Counted from the first letter of the stretch, positions 8,970-18,286 are shown. The stretch is 64,000 nt of DNA from Flavobacterium sp. (GCA_023251135.1 JAHEZJ010000016.1:1-64000); one strand, 5' to 3'. Notes: a model not told the origin generated them from the letters alone. Made by a program: numbers and translations.

Positions 8970-10841
8970 ATGCTAGAGCAAAATCAATATACCGAAGATA
9001 ACATCCGATCACTCGATTGGAAAGAACATATCCGTATGCGTCCCGGAATGTATATCGGGAAATTGGGAGACGGATCTTCGCCGGATGATGGTATTTATAT
9101 TCTTTTAAAAGAGGTTTTAGACAACTGTATTGATGAGTTCGTAATGGGCTCGGGAAAAACTATTGAAGTGACTATCAGAGATAAAACGGTTTCGGTTCGT
9201 GATTACGGGCGTGGAATTCCGTTAGGAAAAGTAGTTGATGTAGTTTCGAAAATGAATACGGGAGGAAAGTACGATTCTAAGGCTTTCCAGAAATCGGTTG
9301 GTCTGAACGGTGTCGGAACAAAAGCGGTAAATGCATTATCCAATTTTTTTCGTGTAGAATCAGTTCGTGATGATAAACAAAAAGGAGCGGAATTTTCTGC
9401 GGGAAATTTGGTTCTGGAAGAAGATATAATCGAGACAACAAAGCGAAAAGGAACAAAAGTGACCTTTACGCCGGATGAAACGATCTTTAAAAACTATAAA
9501 TTCCGTTTAGAATATGTAATTAAAATGGTCAAAAACTATTGTTATCTAAACAATGGTTTGACGATTATTTTCAACGGAGAAAAATATTATTCCGAAAATG
9601 GTCTTAGAGACTTATTGGAAGAAACGATTAATGAAGATGATTTAGAATATCCGATCATTCACCTGAAAGATCACGATATTGAAATTGCTTTGACACACAG
9701 TAAAACACAATACAGCGAAGAATACCACTCTTTTGTTAACGGTCAGAACACCACGCAGGGAGGAACACACTTAGCCGCTTACAGAGAAGCTATTGTAAAA
9801 ACCATTCGTGAGTTTTACAATAAAAACTTTGAAGCTTCTGATGTTCGTAAATCGATTGTGAGTGCGATTAGTATTAAAGTAATGGAGCCGGTTTTTGAGT
9901 CTCAGACCAAAACCAAATTAGGTTCTACTGATATGGGTTCTGATGACGGAACACCACCGGTATCAGTTCGTACTTTTGTAAACGATTTTATCAAAAATAA
10001 ATTAGATAACTATTTACATAAAAATCCACCAACTGCCGAAGCTTTATTGCGTAAAATTCTACAAGCAGAAAGAGAGCGTAAAGAATTATCAGGAATTCGT
10101 AAACTGGCAACAGATCGTGCTAAAAAGGCAAATCTTCACAATAAAAAATTAAGAGATTGTCGTGCCCATCTTCCGGATACAAAGAACCCAAGAAACTTAG
10201 AAAGTACCCTTTTTATTACCGAGGGAGATTCGGCTTCCGGATCGATTACCAAATCGCGTGATGTAAATACACAGGCCGTTTTCAGTTTGCGTGGTAAGCC
10301 TTTGAATTCCTACGGAATGAGCAAGAAAATTGTGTATGAAAATGAAGAATTCAATTTATTGCAGGCAGCACTGGATATCGAAGACGGATTGGAAAAATTG
10401 CGTTACAACAACATCGTAATCGCTACCGATGCCGATGTCGACGGTATGCACATTCGATTGCTGCTGATTACTTTTTTCCTGCAGTTTTTCCCGGAATTAA
10501 TCAAAGAAGGACATTTATACATTTTGCAAACCCCACTTTTCAGGGTTCGTAATAAAAAAGAAACCATCTATTGTTATTCTGAAGAAGAGCGAAGAGATGC
10601 GATTGAAAAGTTAAAACCAAAACCTGAAATCACCCGATTTAAAGGTTTGGGAGAGATTTCACCGGATGAGTTTAAGAATTTTATTGGAGAAACCATTCGT
10701 CTTGACCCAATTATGATGGACAAACATACTTCGATCGAGCAATTATTGTCTTTCTACATGGGTAAAAATACACCGGACAGACAAGAGTTTATTATCAAGA
10801 ACCTGAAAGTAGAGCTGGATGCGATTGAAGAGGAAGTTTAA
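8970..10841 (+). CDS. parE: DNA topoisomerase IV subunit B
   Basis: ATPase subunit of the type IIA topoisomerase that decatenates daughter chromosomes together with ParC, encoded next. The product is 623 aa from the ATG at 8970 ([17 protein letters not shown]); an in-frame TTG at 8928 would add 14 residues with poor family fit. The GHKL ATPase domain shows [10 protein letters not shown] (about 48-57), DYGRGIPLG and [14 protein letters not shown] (about 111-124). The TOPRIM domain shows [10 protein letters not shown] (about 417-426) and [10 protein letters not shown]. The short length without the gyrB-type insertion and the coupling with parC favour ParE over GyrB. The gene ends in a strong terminator hairpin, so parC is likely transcribed separately. 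Confidence 0.95.
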   Translation: MLEQNQYTEDNIRSLDWKEHIRMRPGMYIGKLGDGSSPDDGIYILLKEVLDNCIDEFVMGSGKTIEVTIRDKTVSVRDYGRGIPLGKVVDVVSKMNTGGKYDSKAFQKSVGLNGVGTKAVNALSNFFRVESVRDDKQKGAEFSAGNLVLEEDIIETTKRKGTKVTFTPDETIFKNYKFRLEYVIKMVKNYCYLNNGLTIIFNGEKYYSENGLRDLLEETINEDDLEYPIIHLKDHDIEIALTHSKTQYSEEYHSFVNGQNTTQGGTHLAAYREAIVKTIREFYNKNFEASDVRKSIVSAISIKVMEPVFESQTKTKLGSTDMGSDDGTPPVSVRTFVNDFIKNKLDNYLHKNPPTAEALLRKILQAERERKELSGIRKLATDRAKKANLHNKKLRDCRAHLPDTKNPRNLESTLFITEGDSASGSITKSRDVNTQAVFSLRGKPLNSYGMSKKIVYENEEFNLLQAALDIEDGLEKLRYNNIVIATDADVDGMHIRLLLITFFLQFFPELIKEGHLYILQTPLFRVRNKKETIYCYSEEERRDAIEKLKPKPEITRFKGLGEISPDEFKNFIGETIRLDPIMMDKHTSIEQLLSFYMGKNTPDRQEFIIKNLKVELDAIEEEV

Positions 10842-10850
10842 GAGTTAAAT

Positions 10851-10881
10851 AAAAAATACTAGATGCTGTCTAGTATTTTTT
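10851..10881 (+). terminator. Terminator after parE
   Basis: Stem AAAAATACTAGA / TCTAGTATTTTT with loop TGCTG, followed by T residues. The stem also includes A/T tails on both sides, so it could act in both directions. Confidence 0.75.
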
Positions 10882-11072
10882 AATTAAAAAAAAACGCAGT
10901 CAGTGTCTGCGATTTTCAAATTAACTTGGACTCATTATATTTTCTTAACGCGAATTGAGGGTGAAAAATAGGGAGGCTTTTAAGGAATCAAGGAGGGCAA
11001 TGTATTGTCAATTGTAGAGGTTTTAAAGGAACTTCTTGAAAACAAATAGAATTATAATAAGGATATAATTAG

Positions 11073-13739
11073 ATGAAAGACGAAGAAGACGATAACATCA
11101 TTCCGGGAGACGAGAATAATTCAGAAGAGAACCTGGATAACATTCAGGAGGGCGATGACGATGAAATTATCGACGTAGATGCCAAACATTTTGAAGGACA
11201 GCATTTTTACGAAAATCAGGAAGAGGAAGGTCAGGACACGATTACGAAAGTAACTGGAATGTACAAGGACTGGTTCCTGGATTATGCCTCATATGTAATT
11301 TTAGAACGTGCCGTTCCGGCGATTGAAGATGGTTTTAAACCGGTTCAGCGTCGTATTATGCACTCTTTAAAAGAGCTGGATGACGGTCGTTATAATAAAG
11401 TTGCCAATGTTGTTGGTCACACCATGCAGTATCACCCTCACGGAGATGCGAGTATTGGTGATGCTATGGTACAAATTGGTCAGAAAGATTTATTAATTGA
11501 TTGCCAGGGAAACTGGGGAAATATCTTAACAGGCGATGGAGCTGCGGCTTCTCGTTACATTGAGGCACGTTTATCTAAATTTGCTTTAGAAGTTTTGTAT
11601 TCTCCTAAAATTACCGATTGGGGAGTTTCGTACGACGGTCGTCGCGCAGAACCAAACAATCTTCCGGTAAAGTTTCCGTTGCTTTTGGCACAAGGAGCAG
11701 AAGGAATTGCAGTTGGTTTATCCACGAAAGTGTTACCTCACAACTTCAATGAGTTAATTGATGCTTCGATTAAGATTTTAAAAGGAAAAGCGTTTACATT
11801 ATATCCTGATTTTATGACACAAGGTATTGCCGATGTGTCAAATTATAATGACGGACTTCGTGGCGGACGTGTTCGTGTACGTGCTAAAATTGCGCAATTA
11901 GACAAGAATACACTGGTGATAACACAAATTCCGTTTTCGACCAATACTTCGAGTTTAATTGACAGTATTTTGAAAGCCAACGAAAAAGGTAAAATCAAAA
12001 TCAAGAAAATTGAAGACAATACTGCCGCTGATGTTGAGATTTTAATCCATCTTTTTCCGGGTGTTTCTCCGGACAAAACCATAGATGCGTTGTTTGCTTT
12101 TACAGCCTGTGAGACTTCGGTAGCACCTTTAGGTTGTGTTATTGAAGACAATAAGCCCTTGTTTATCGGAGTTTCTGAAATGTTGAAAATATCGACGCAC
12201 AGAACCGTTGATTTACTTCGTCAGGAGTTGGAAATTCAATTAGAAGAATTAAAAAACAAATGGCATTTTTCGACTTTAGAAAAAATCTTCATTCGTGAAG
12301 AGATGTATATTGATTTTAAATTGTATTCTGATAGAGAATCACTTTACAAATATTTATACGATCGTTTTGATCCATTCAAAAAATCATTCGTCAGAGAAAT
12401 CAACGATGAGGATTTACAGCGATTGACTCAGATTCCGATGATTCGTATTACCCGCTTTGACTCTGATAAAGCCGATGATTTTATCGCGAAGTTGGAAGAC
12501 GAAATGAAGGAGGTAGAGTACAATCTTGAGAACTTAACTGATTTTGCGATTGCGTATTTTACTAAGCTAAAAGAAAAATACGGAAAAGGTCGTGAACGTC
12601 AGACAGAGCTTCGTGTTTTTGATAATGTCGAAGCTACAAAAGTAGTTTTAAGAAACAAAGACGAATATGTAGCAGATTGTTCGGATATTGATGATGTTAT
12701 TGTGTTTTTGCGTGATGGTAAGATGATGATTACGAAAGTGGACAGCAAAACATTCATCGGAAAAGACATTATACATGCTGCCGTTTTTGATAAAAACGAT
12801 AAACGTACCATTTACAACATGATGTACCGCGATGGAAAATCAGGTCCTTCTTATATCAAACGTTTTAATGTTACCGGTGTAACGCGCGACAAACCTTATG
12901 ATTTGACCAATGGTACCAATGGGTCGCAAGTTGTTTATTTTTCGCATAATCCGAATGGAGAGGCTGAAGTTGTTACCATCTTATTGCGTCAGATTGGAAC
13001 GATCAAGAAATTGAAATTTGATATTGATTTTGCCAAATTAGCGATCAAAGGACGTGCTTCAAAAGGAAATCTGGTGACGAAATACCCAATCAAGAAAATT
13101 GAATTAAAAGAGAAAGGGATTTCGACTTTATTGCCAAGAAAAGTTTGGTTTGATGATACTGTGAAACGTTTGAATGTTGATGCCAGAGGTGAATTGTTGG
13201 GTGAATTTAAACCAAGCGATAAAATTTTAATTATCAGCCAGAGTGGTAAACTAAAGGTTATTATACCTGAATTATCGACTCATTTTGATGAAGATATGAT
13301 TGTTCTGGAAAAATGGAAACCTAAAAAGCCTATTTCAGCCATTTATTATGATGGAGAAAAAGAACGTTATTTCCTGAAACGTTTCCTTGTTGAAAATGAA
13401 GGAAAAGAAGAAAGTTTTATTACAGACCATCCAAATTCGCAATTAGAAATTGTATCTACAGATTACCGTCCGTTAGCCCAGTTGGTATTTACCAAGGTAA
13501 AAGGAGTTCAGAAAGAAGATTTACATATTGATGTTGAGGATTTTATTGCGGTAAAAGGCTTTAAAGCTCTAGGGAATCAATTGACGGCTGATAAACTGAA
13601 ACAGGTTAATTTGTTAGATCCGCTGCCTTATGAAGAACCGGTTGAAGAAGTTCCCGAAAGGAAACCAGTAGATTCTGAAGATGAATCTGTCGAAACAGAA
13701 TTAGATGACGACGGCCAGATCGGTCTGGTCTTAGAATAA
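11073..13739 (+). CDS. parC: DNA topoisomerase IV subunit A
   Basis: DNA-cleaving subunit of topoisomerase IV, partner of ParE. At 888 aa it is longer than E. coli ParC, partly because of an acidic N-terminal tail (residues 1-55, rich in D and E) that Bacteroidota homologs share. The catalytic tyrosine is Tyr162 in AAASRYIEARL. The region HPHGDASIGDAM (121-132), which in other bacteria carries quinolone-resistance changes, is wild-type-like (Ser127 present). Beta-pinwheel repeats fill the C-terminal half, and the last 30 residues are again acidic (DSEDESVETELDDDGQ). It is separated from parE by a terminator and 231 bp. Confidence 0.95.
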   Translation: MKDEEDDNIIPGDENNSEENLDNIQEGDDDEIIDVDAKHFEGQHFYENQEEEGQDTITKVTGMYKDWFLDYASYVILERAVPAIEDGFKPVQRRIMHSLKELDDGRYNKVANVVGHTMQYHPHGDASIGDAMVQIGQKDLLIDCQGNWGNILTGDGAAASRYIEARLSKFALEVLYSPKITDWGVSYDGRRAEPNNLPVKFPLLLAQGAEGIAVGLSTKVLPHNFNELIDASIKILKGKAFTLYPDFMTQGIADVSNYNDGLRGGRVRVRAKIAQLDKNTLVITQIPFSTNTSSLIDSILKANEKGKIKIKKIEDNTAADVEILIHLFPGVSPDKTIDALFAFTACETSVAPLGCVIEDNKPLFIGVSEMLKISTHRTVDLLRQELEIQLEELKNKWHFSTLEKIFIREEMYIDFKLYSDRESLYKYLYDRFDPFKKSFVREINDEDLQRLTQIPMIRITRFDSDKADDFIAKLEDEMKEVEYNLENLTDFAIAYFTKLKEKYGKGRERQTELRVFDNVEATKVVLRNKDEYVADCSDIDDVIVFLRDGKMMITKVDSKTFIGKDIIHAAVFDKNDKRTIYNMMYRDGKSGPSYIKRFNVTGVTRDKPYDLTNGTNGSQVVYFSHNPNGEAEVVTILLRQIGTIKKLKFDIDFAKLAIKGRASKGNLVTKYPIKKIELKEKGISTLLPRKVWFDDTVKRLNVDARGELLGEFKPSDKILIISQSGKLKVIIPELSTHFDEDMIVLEKWKPKKPISAIYYDGEKERYFLKRFLVENEGKEESFITDHPNSQLEIVSTDYRPLAQLVFTKVKGVQKEDLHIDVEDFIAVKGFKALGNQLTADKLKQVNLLDPLPYEEPVEEVPERKPVDSEDESVETELDDDGQIGLVLE

Positions 13740-13750
13740 TAAAAAACAAA

Positions 13751-13780
13751 AAACGCTAAGAATGTCTTAGCGTTTTTTTT
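13751..13780. terminator. Bidirectional terminator between parC and terC
   Basis: Perfect 8-bp stem CGCTAAGA / TCTTAGCG with loop ATG, with an A-run before and eight T after. It serves parC on the plus strand and can serve the minus-strand terC transcript. Confidence 0.85.
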
Positions 13781-13844
13781 ATAGTTCCAGTGTAGAGACT
13801 GGATTTGTTGATGAAAAGCTTCCAAATGGAAACTCCTGTTAGTT

Positions 13845-14618
13845 TTATGTATGTTTCTTTCGGATTCGCATATTGATAAATTCAACCGCTAGCGAAAATG
13901 AAATGGCAAAGTATAAATATCCTTTAGGAACAGCCCCAATATGCTCGCCGGCAAGTGCAGCATTTGATAAATGCATACTTTCTGTAATTAGCATAAAGCC
14001 AATCAGGATTAAAAACGAAAGTCCTAGTATTTGTATGGACGGGTTTTTGTTGACAAAATTACCAACCGGAACCGCAAACAGCATCATGACCAGAACTGAA
14101 ATAATCACAGCGGTAATCATGATCGTTAAAGCGCCATGAACACCATTTGTCATACCAACAGCCGTTAAAATCGAGTCGACCGAAAAGATCAGGTCGATCA
14201 ATAAAATCTGTAGAATAACGTTTGAGAATGATTTTTTAGCAACAGCTTTAAGTGCTTTTTCTTCCTCAGCCTGATGATCTACCTTTTCGCTGATTTCTTT
14301 GGTACTCTTATAAATCAGAAACAAACCACCAAGGAATAAAATGACAGCCTGCCCGGTAAAATTTCCTTCAAACCAGCCCCAATGAATGCTAAAAAGGGTT
14401 GCTTTCATGGCAATGAGGTACGAAATTCCCATCAGCAGGGCGATACGCATAAACATTGCTAAAAACAGACCAATTCGGGTAGCTCTCTTTCGGTCTTCCT
14501 CTGGTAACTTTCCGGTAACAATCGATATAAAAATAATATTATCGATTCCCAGTACAATTTCCAGAAAAGTCAGTGTCAGTAAGGCGATCCATGCATCAGG
14601 ATTTAAAAATACTTCCAT
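13845..14618 (-). CDS. TerC family integral membrane protein
   Basis: Multi-pass inner-membrane protein of the TerC/Alx family; members are linked to metal-ion (often manganese) efflux, metalation of exported proteins, and tellurite resistance. The 257-aa product has about seven hydrophobic helices. The hallmark acidic residues inside helices are present: FLEIVLGIDNIIFIS at residues 18-32 and LIDLIFSVDSILTAVG near 139-154. A short cytoplasmic charged loop (KSTKEISEKVDHQAEEEK) sits mid-protein. It is the last gene of a minus-strand run with the lipoprotein gene 33 bp upstream. No other ter genes are nearby, so a general metal role is more likely than a tellurite operon. Confidence 0.92.
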   Translation of the reverse strand: MEVFLNPDAWIALLTLTFLEIVLGIDNIIFISIVTGKLPEEDRKRATRIGLFLAMFMRIALLMGISYLIAMKATLFSIHWGWFEGNFTGQAVILFLGGLFLIYKSTKEISEKVDHQAEEEKALKAVAKKSFSNVILQILLIDLIFSVDSILTAVGMTNGVHGALTIMITAVIISVLVMMLFAVPVGNFVNKNPSIQILGLSFLILIGFMLITESMHLSNAALAGEHIGAVPKGYLYFAISFSLAVEFINMRIRKKHT

Positions 14619-14651
14619 GCTAAAAGTGTTTTAGAACATTTAATAGATTAT

Positions 14652-15023
14652 TTACTCCACTCTTACTACCGTACCACGTTGTTTTTGGTCAGAACCTACC
14701 ATTCCAAATTCAAAAGTATAAGAATCTTTAGAAGTGGTTAGAATTTTCATGCTGATGGCTTTTTCTTCAGCCATGTTTTTGGGATGTTTTTTCTGCAAAA
14801 TGTATTCGCAATCACTTACCCAGCGTACGGTTGAAGTATCTGTTTTGCCTTCAAAAGTTTCGATTTCGATATTGTCTTTGCGCTCAAAAACCGTTGTTTT
14901 TTTAACACCATTTACTTCAAACTCAAATTTGAATTTTCCGTTTTTGAAATCTTTGCAGTTGTGTTCTGCATTATAACAAGAGAATAAAGTGATTAAGGGT
15001 AATAGGAATATAATTTTTTTCAT
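14652..15023 (-). CDS. Small lipoprotein, function unknown
   Basis: Predicted lipoprotein of 123 aa. The N-terminus MKKIIFLLPLITLFSCYNAE has a lipobox ending at Cys16. The mature part is a small beta-rich domain (KFKFEFEVNGVKKTTVFERKD and a following strand with DTSTVRWVSDCEYILQ), with three Cys overall after the lipid site counted from NCKDF and SDCEY. I do not recognise a function. Nearness to parC/parE should not be taken as a topoisomerase link, since the sequence has none of those domains. It lies 33 bp upstream of terC on the same strand and is probably cotranscribed. Confidence 0.72.
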   Translation of the reverse strand: MKKIIFLLPLITLFSCYNAEHNCKDFKNGKFKFEFEVNGVKKTTVFERKDNIEIETFEGKTDTSTVRWVSDCEYILQKKHPKNMAEEKAISMKILTTSKDSYTFEFGMVGSDQKQRGTVVRVE

Positions 15024-15108
15024 TTTAAGTTTTAATTATTTTATGGGTAATAATAGAAAGGGGGCTTTGACTTCGTTTAGCCGGACATTGAGATTGTTAA
15101 TCAAAATT

Positions 15109-15681
15109 CTAAGACCTCTTCAGTTCATCATCTGTAAAGTTCTTGATTTCTTTTTCTTTGGCAAACTTTTCGGCATTGTAATTTCCGGATTTATTTTTCG
15201 GAATGGATAAACTGTCCCAGTCACCTTTTTTTAGCTGTTTGGCGTAAAAAACAATCTGCCCGATGTGATAAGGATAGTGTGCGAGTTGTCGATTGATGGC
15301 TTCAATAACGGTATGACCTTCGTTACGGATGTAGATGATATCGGAAAGCTGTTCGGGTTCTAAACTGTTTAAGGCATTAAAAAAGCAATCCCAGCCTTTG
15401 TTCCAACTCATCATAACTTCTTCTTTGGATTGCAGGTCATTTTCAAACTCCGAATCACGATTACGCCATTCTTTTTCGCCGTCAGAAGTCAGAAAATCTG
15501 TCCAGCGCGAGAGCATATTGCCCGATACATGTTTGACAATGGTGGCAATGCTGTTGGTATCTTCGTTTAGAGTGACAAAAAGCTGTTCAGACTCTAATTG
15601 TGCGATCGCTTTTTCGCCCAGCATTTTATAGTACAAAAACTGTTTTTTAACGCTTTCTAAATAGGAATCAGTTGCTTTCAT
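15109..15681 (-). CDS. DinB-superfamily protein, DUF1572 type
   Basis: Four-helix-bundle protein of the DinB/YfiT superfamily, DUF1572 branch; these are often metal-binding and act as thiol-dependent transferases or remain uncharacterised. The 190-aa product carries candidate metal histidines in VKHVSGNML (about residue 51) and QLAHYPYHIGQIVFYAK (about 135-150), the usual three-His pattern. The end is Lys- and Glu-rich. It is separated from the downstream lipoprotein by 85 bp on the same strand. Its partner substrate cannot be read from the context. Confidence 0.82.
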   Translation of the reverse strand: MKATDSYLESVKKQFLYYKMLGEKAIAQLESEQLFVTLNEDTNSIATIVKHVSGNMLSRWTDFLTSDGEKEWRNRDSEFENDLQSKEEVMMSWNKGWDCFFNALNSLEPEQLSDIIYIRNEGHTVIEAINRQLAHYPYHIGQIVFYAKQLKKGDWDSLSIPKNKSGNYNAEKFAKEKEIKNFTDDELKRS

Positions 15682-15788
15682 AATGATACATTTGGTTTAG
15701 CGGAAATAGAATTTTATTTTTTGACACAAATTTCCGAATGACATTAATTCTTTATCGTAAAAATCATTCGGGAATTTGCGACAGCAAA

Positions 15789-16361
15789 CTATACAATTTT
15801 AATATCATATTTGTCTAATAACCCGGTAATTCCTTGAGTTGAAAATTGAGCTTTTCGCATCGGATTAAACTCCGGATCAATTTTATAATTGTAGGCGGTT
15901 CTGAAATCGGTACTTGCCAGTTGCGTATCGTTAAAAATAGCCCCTTCAAGATTACAATTGTCAAATAAAGAACTGGTTAGATTGCATCCAATAAAAGTCA
16001 CTTCCCGTAAAGAGGAATTGATGAATTTAGTTTTAGGCATCTTTTTGTTCGAAAAAGCAGCATAATCTAAAGTGCTGTCTTCAAAATAAACCTGAAATAA
16101 AAAATCATCACATTCGTTAAAAGCGATTCCCAGAAGTTTGCAATTTTTGAAAGTAACATTTTTCAGACTGGTACTAAACAGGCTTGTCATTGATAAATTG
16201 CAATCAATAAACTCACAGTCTAAAAAGGTATTGTAAGCAAAATTGCTGTTCGAGAAATCACAATTCTTAAAAACACAATCTTCAAACTCCCGATTGTTTA
16301 TTTTCTTATCAATATAAGCGACTTTTTCGAAGGTTTTCTGAATGTGAATTAGACTTTCCAT
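15789..16361 (-). CDS. Pentapeptide-repeat protein in a toxin-antitoxin operon
   Basis: 190-aa pentapeptide-repeat protein, a right-handed quadrilateral beta-helix with many A/C-x-L/F-x-x repeats (FKNCDFSNSNFAYNTFLDCE; FINSSLREVTFIGCNLTSS). The C-terminal tail GITGLLDKYDIKIV resembles the capping helix of Qnr-like proteins. Members such as Qnr, MfpA and AlbG mimic DNA and bind gyrase or topoisomerase IV; many others have unknown roles. It overlaps the end of the upstream ParE-like toxin gene by 13 bp, so translation is probably coupled. A gyrase-protecting role is an inference from this context and has not been shown. Confidence 0.85.
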   Translation of the reverse strand: MESLIHIQKTFEKVAYIDKKINNREFEDCVFKNCDFSNSNFAYNTFLDCEFIDCNLSMTSLFSTSLKNVTFKNCKLLGIAFNECDDFLFQVYFEDSTLDYAAFSNKKMPKTKFINSSLREVTFIGCNLTSSLFDNCNLEGAIFNDTQLASTDFRTAYNYKIDPEFNPMRKAQFSTQGITGLLDKYDIKIV

Positions 16362-16663
16362 GAGTGTTTTTTGGATTTTCGTGCATTGTGACGTACCCTA
16401 AGGATATAAATGATTTCCTCTGTTATTTGATAGGAGACGGAGTAATTGTAAACAGTATAAACTCTAAAACTACCATCATTATTGGTTTTTTGTATGTCGG
16501 GTTTATAAATTTCAGGTTGTGTTTTAAGAATTTCGGTACTGTCAAAAATAGTATTGACTACTTTATCAGCAATTGCAATTGATTTGCTTTCGAAGAAAAT
16601 GTAAAAATGAATGTCCTCTAACTGATTTAAAGCATTGCTGGACCAAATTATTTTCTTCCCCAT
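16349..16663 (-). CDS. RelE/ParE-superfamily toxin
   Basis: 104-aa toxin of the RelE/ParE superfamily. The N-terminal signature is WSSNALNQLEDIHFYIF and the C-terminal strand is IIYILRVRHNARKSKKH, typical of ParE, where the fold poisons gyrase, rather than of RelE, where ribosome-dependent mRNA cleavage residues are expected. The sequence alone does not prove the target. It begins inside the last codons of the antitoxin gene (16-bp overlap) and ends inside the pentapeptide-repeat gene (13-bp overlap). All three are on the minus strand and look like one transcription unit. Confidence 0.85.
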   Translation of the reverse strand: MGKKIIWSSNALNQLEDIHFYIFFESKSIAIADKVVNTIFDSTEILKTQPEIYKPDIQKTNNDGSFRVYTVYNYSVSYQITEEIIYILRVRHNARKSKKHSWKV

Positions 16664-16878
16664 TTTTTCGCAATCTCTTTAGCCTGATCTTCTGTATAAA
16701 AGTTGCCTTTTTTGATGTTTTCCAGGGCGTCTTCGATATCTAAATTATATGCTCTGTCTGAATCAACTGTAGTGTTGTTTACAGACTGTAAAAGATGTTT
16801 TAGCTTCTCGACAAACGAAGGGTCTTTTACTTTATCAATTTCCTGATGAATCCACTTTAGTTCTGCTTGAATATCCAT
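16648..16878 (-). CDS. Antitoxin-like small protein
   Basis: 76-aa acidic/amphipathic protein placed directly before the ParE-like toxin, the normal antitoxin position. The N-terminal helix (MDIQAELKWIHQEIDKVKD) probably dimerises. The C-terminal segment (DIEDALENIKKGNFYTEDQA) resembles flavobacterial antitoxins that wrap the toxin. No ribbon-helix-helix or helix-turn-helix DNA-binding motif is obvious, so autoregulation is uncertain. It is called an antitoxin from position, size and overlap with the toxin gene. Confidence 0.75.
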   Translation of the reverse strand: MDIQAELKWIHQEIDKVKDPSFVEKLKHLLQSVNNTTVDSDRAYNLDIEDALENIKKGNFYTEDQAKEIAKKWGRK

Positions 16879-16905
16879 AATAAAGAATTTGAGTAAAGAT
16901 ACAAA

Positions 16906-17127
16906 TTAGTCATTAAACAAACCTTTCATAATGATTTTCAATCCGTAAAAGATCAAAAACATAGCGCTTAAACAAGCTACAATCCCAATCCCCAGAACCA
17001 GATAGTGCCAGTTGGTATGCTGATTCATAAAAGCATTGTAAATTAACGATGGCCCAATAAACAATAAAGGCAATGAACCTGATAAATATTTAATTCCTTT
17101 TCCCAGTAATTCTTTATTTGTTGCCAT
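16906..17127 (-). CDS. Small two-helix membrane protein (DUF6095-like)
   Basis: 73-aa protein with two hydrophobic helices (about residues 14-32 and 41-66) and a charged C-terminus. It matches my memory of the DUF6095 family, known mainly in Flavobacteriaceae and often near murQ, but I cannot check it. The function is unknown. It lies upstream of the toxin-antitoxin trio (27 bp) and downstream of murQ (193 bp containing a heptamer array). Confidence 0.65.
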   Translation of the reverse strand: MATNKELLGKGIKYLSGSLPLLFIGPSLIYNAFMNQHTNWHYLVLGIGIVACLSAMFLIFYGLKIIMKGLFND

Positions 17128-17134
17128 TTTTTTT

Positions 17135-17232
17135 GTTTCAGGTTTCAGGTTTCAGGTTTCAAGTTTGAAGTTTCAAGTTTGAAGTTTCAAGTTTGAAGTT
17201 TGAAGTTTCAGGTTTTAAGTTTCAGGTTCGAA
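17135..17232. repeat. Phased 7-bp tandem array, 14 units
   Basis: Fourteen consecutive 7-bp units of GTTTCAG, GTTTCAA, GTTTGAA or close variants, with no gap or shift across 98 bp. They fill the space between murQ and the DUF6095-like gene. A second, four-unit array (TTTCACA, TCTCACA, TTTCACA, TCTTACA) follows at 17262-17289. Confidence 0.9.
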
Positions 17233-17261
17233 ACCTTGCGAAATTTGCAGTCAGATAATCA

Positions 17262-17289
17262 TTTCACATCTCACATTTCACATCTTACA
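17262..17289. repeat. Second 7-bp array beside murQ
   Basis: Four 7-bp units of the TnTnACA type. They share the period but not the sequence of the preceding array. Confidence 0.7.
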
Positions 17290-17320
17290 AAAAAAACATT
17301 TCACCAAAAAACCTCTCACT

Positions 17321-18133
17321 TTAAAGATTATAATTGTCAACAGCGTTTCTGACACTGCCGTATTTTTTTAATAATTCACTGGCTTCTTCGTAGGATACAG
17401 GAATTTCCCCCATAATCATTTTTACACCACGATCTACCAGTTTTACATTGCTCAATTGCATATCGACCATTTTGTTGCCTTTTACTTTTCCAAGTTGAAT
17501 CATTGCGGCAGTCGAAATCATGTTGAGTACTAATTTTTGAGCTGTTCCGGCTTTCATTCGGGAACTACCTGTGATAAATTCCGGGCCTACAACCACTTCA
17601 ATTGGAAATTGAGCCGTAAGCGCCAAAGGACTTCCTGCATTGTTGGTGATACAGCCTGTAAGGATATTGTTTTGATTACAGCTTTCTAAACCACCTATCA
17701 CATAAGGTGTGGTTCCAGAAGCAGCAATACCAATCACAACATCATTTTTATCAATATTATTGGCCTGCAAGTCAATCCAGGCTTGTGTGGCGTTATCTTC
17801 GGCATTTTCAACAGCACGACGAATGGCAGTGTCACCACCGGCAATAATTCCGTTTACTAAATCAAAAGGAACGCCAAAGGTTGGGGGACATTCTGAAGCA
17901 TCCACTACGCCTAAACGTCCTGAAGTTCCAGCTCCGATATAAAATAAGCGGCCGCCCAATTTTAATTTGGAAACCACCTGCGTTATTAAAGTTTCAATTT
18001 GCGGAATCGCTTTTTCGACTGCATCCGGAACAGTTTTGTCTTCCTGATTGATGTTAACCAAAAGTTCATGAACTGACATTTCTTCTAAATGTTCGTATTT
18101 TGAGGCCTGTTCTGTGGTTTTTGTAAAGGTCAT
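17321..18133 (-). CDS. murQ: N-acetylmuramic acid 6-phosphate etherase
   Basis: Cleaves the lactyl ether of MurNAc-6-phosphate to give GlcNAc-6-phosphate and D-lactate, in recycling of the cell's own peptidoglycan. The 270-aa product is a typical Bacteroidota length. SIS-domain marks are GRLFYIGAGTSGRLGVVDAS (about 61-80), GIIAGGDTAIRRAVENAED, and the late GSSRMKAGTAQKLVLNMIS (about 190-208). It is transcribed alone or with the small membrane protein after it. No murP-type transporter or MurNAc kinase is adjacent, so it probably acts on material imported by other routes. Confidence 0.95.
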   Translation of the reverse strand: MTFTKTTEQASKYEHLEEMSVHELLVNINQEDKTVPDAVEKAIPQIETLITQVVSKLKLGGRLFYIGAGTSGRLGVVDASECPPTFGVPFDLVNGIIAGGDTAIRRAVENAEDNATQAWIDLQANNIDKNDVVIGIAASGTTPYVIGGLESCNQNNILTGCITNNAGSPLALTAQFPIEVVVGPEFITGSSRMKAGTAQKLVLNMISTAAMIQLGKVKGNKMVDMQLSNVKLVDRGVKMIMGEIPVSYEEASELLKKYGSVRNAVDNYNL

Positions 18134-18286
18134 TTTTTCATGTTAATTGAACTGGGTCAAAATTAATCTTTTTTATTGCAATCCCGAAATTTAGAACGTA
18201 AACTCACAAAGATTTAGAATCGTATTGGCTGTAATTTTTGATAAAAGGATTGCTTTATTGGACTTCTGTTGCAACAACTAAAATAT

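Noticed and set aside
11843..12151. Long minus-strand frame inside parC (and similar ones inside other genes)
   Set aside because: Antisense shadow of a clearly coding gene; no signal peptide, domain or start context of its own.
14652..15023. Reading the small lipoprotein as a topoisomerase IV component because it lies near parE and parC
   Set aside because: It has a lipobox and a small beta domain, with no topoisomerase motifs; nearness alone is not evidence.
17135..17232. CRISPR array
   Set aside because: Units are 7 bp without spacers; no long direct repeats and no cas genes anywhere in the window.
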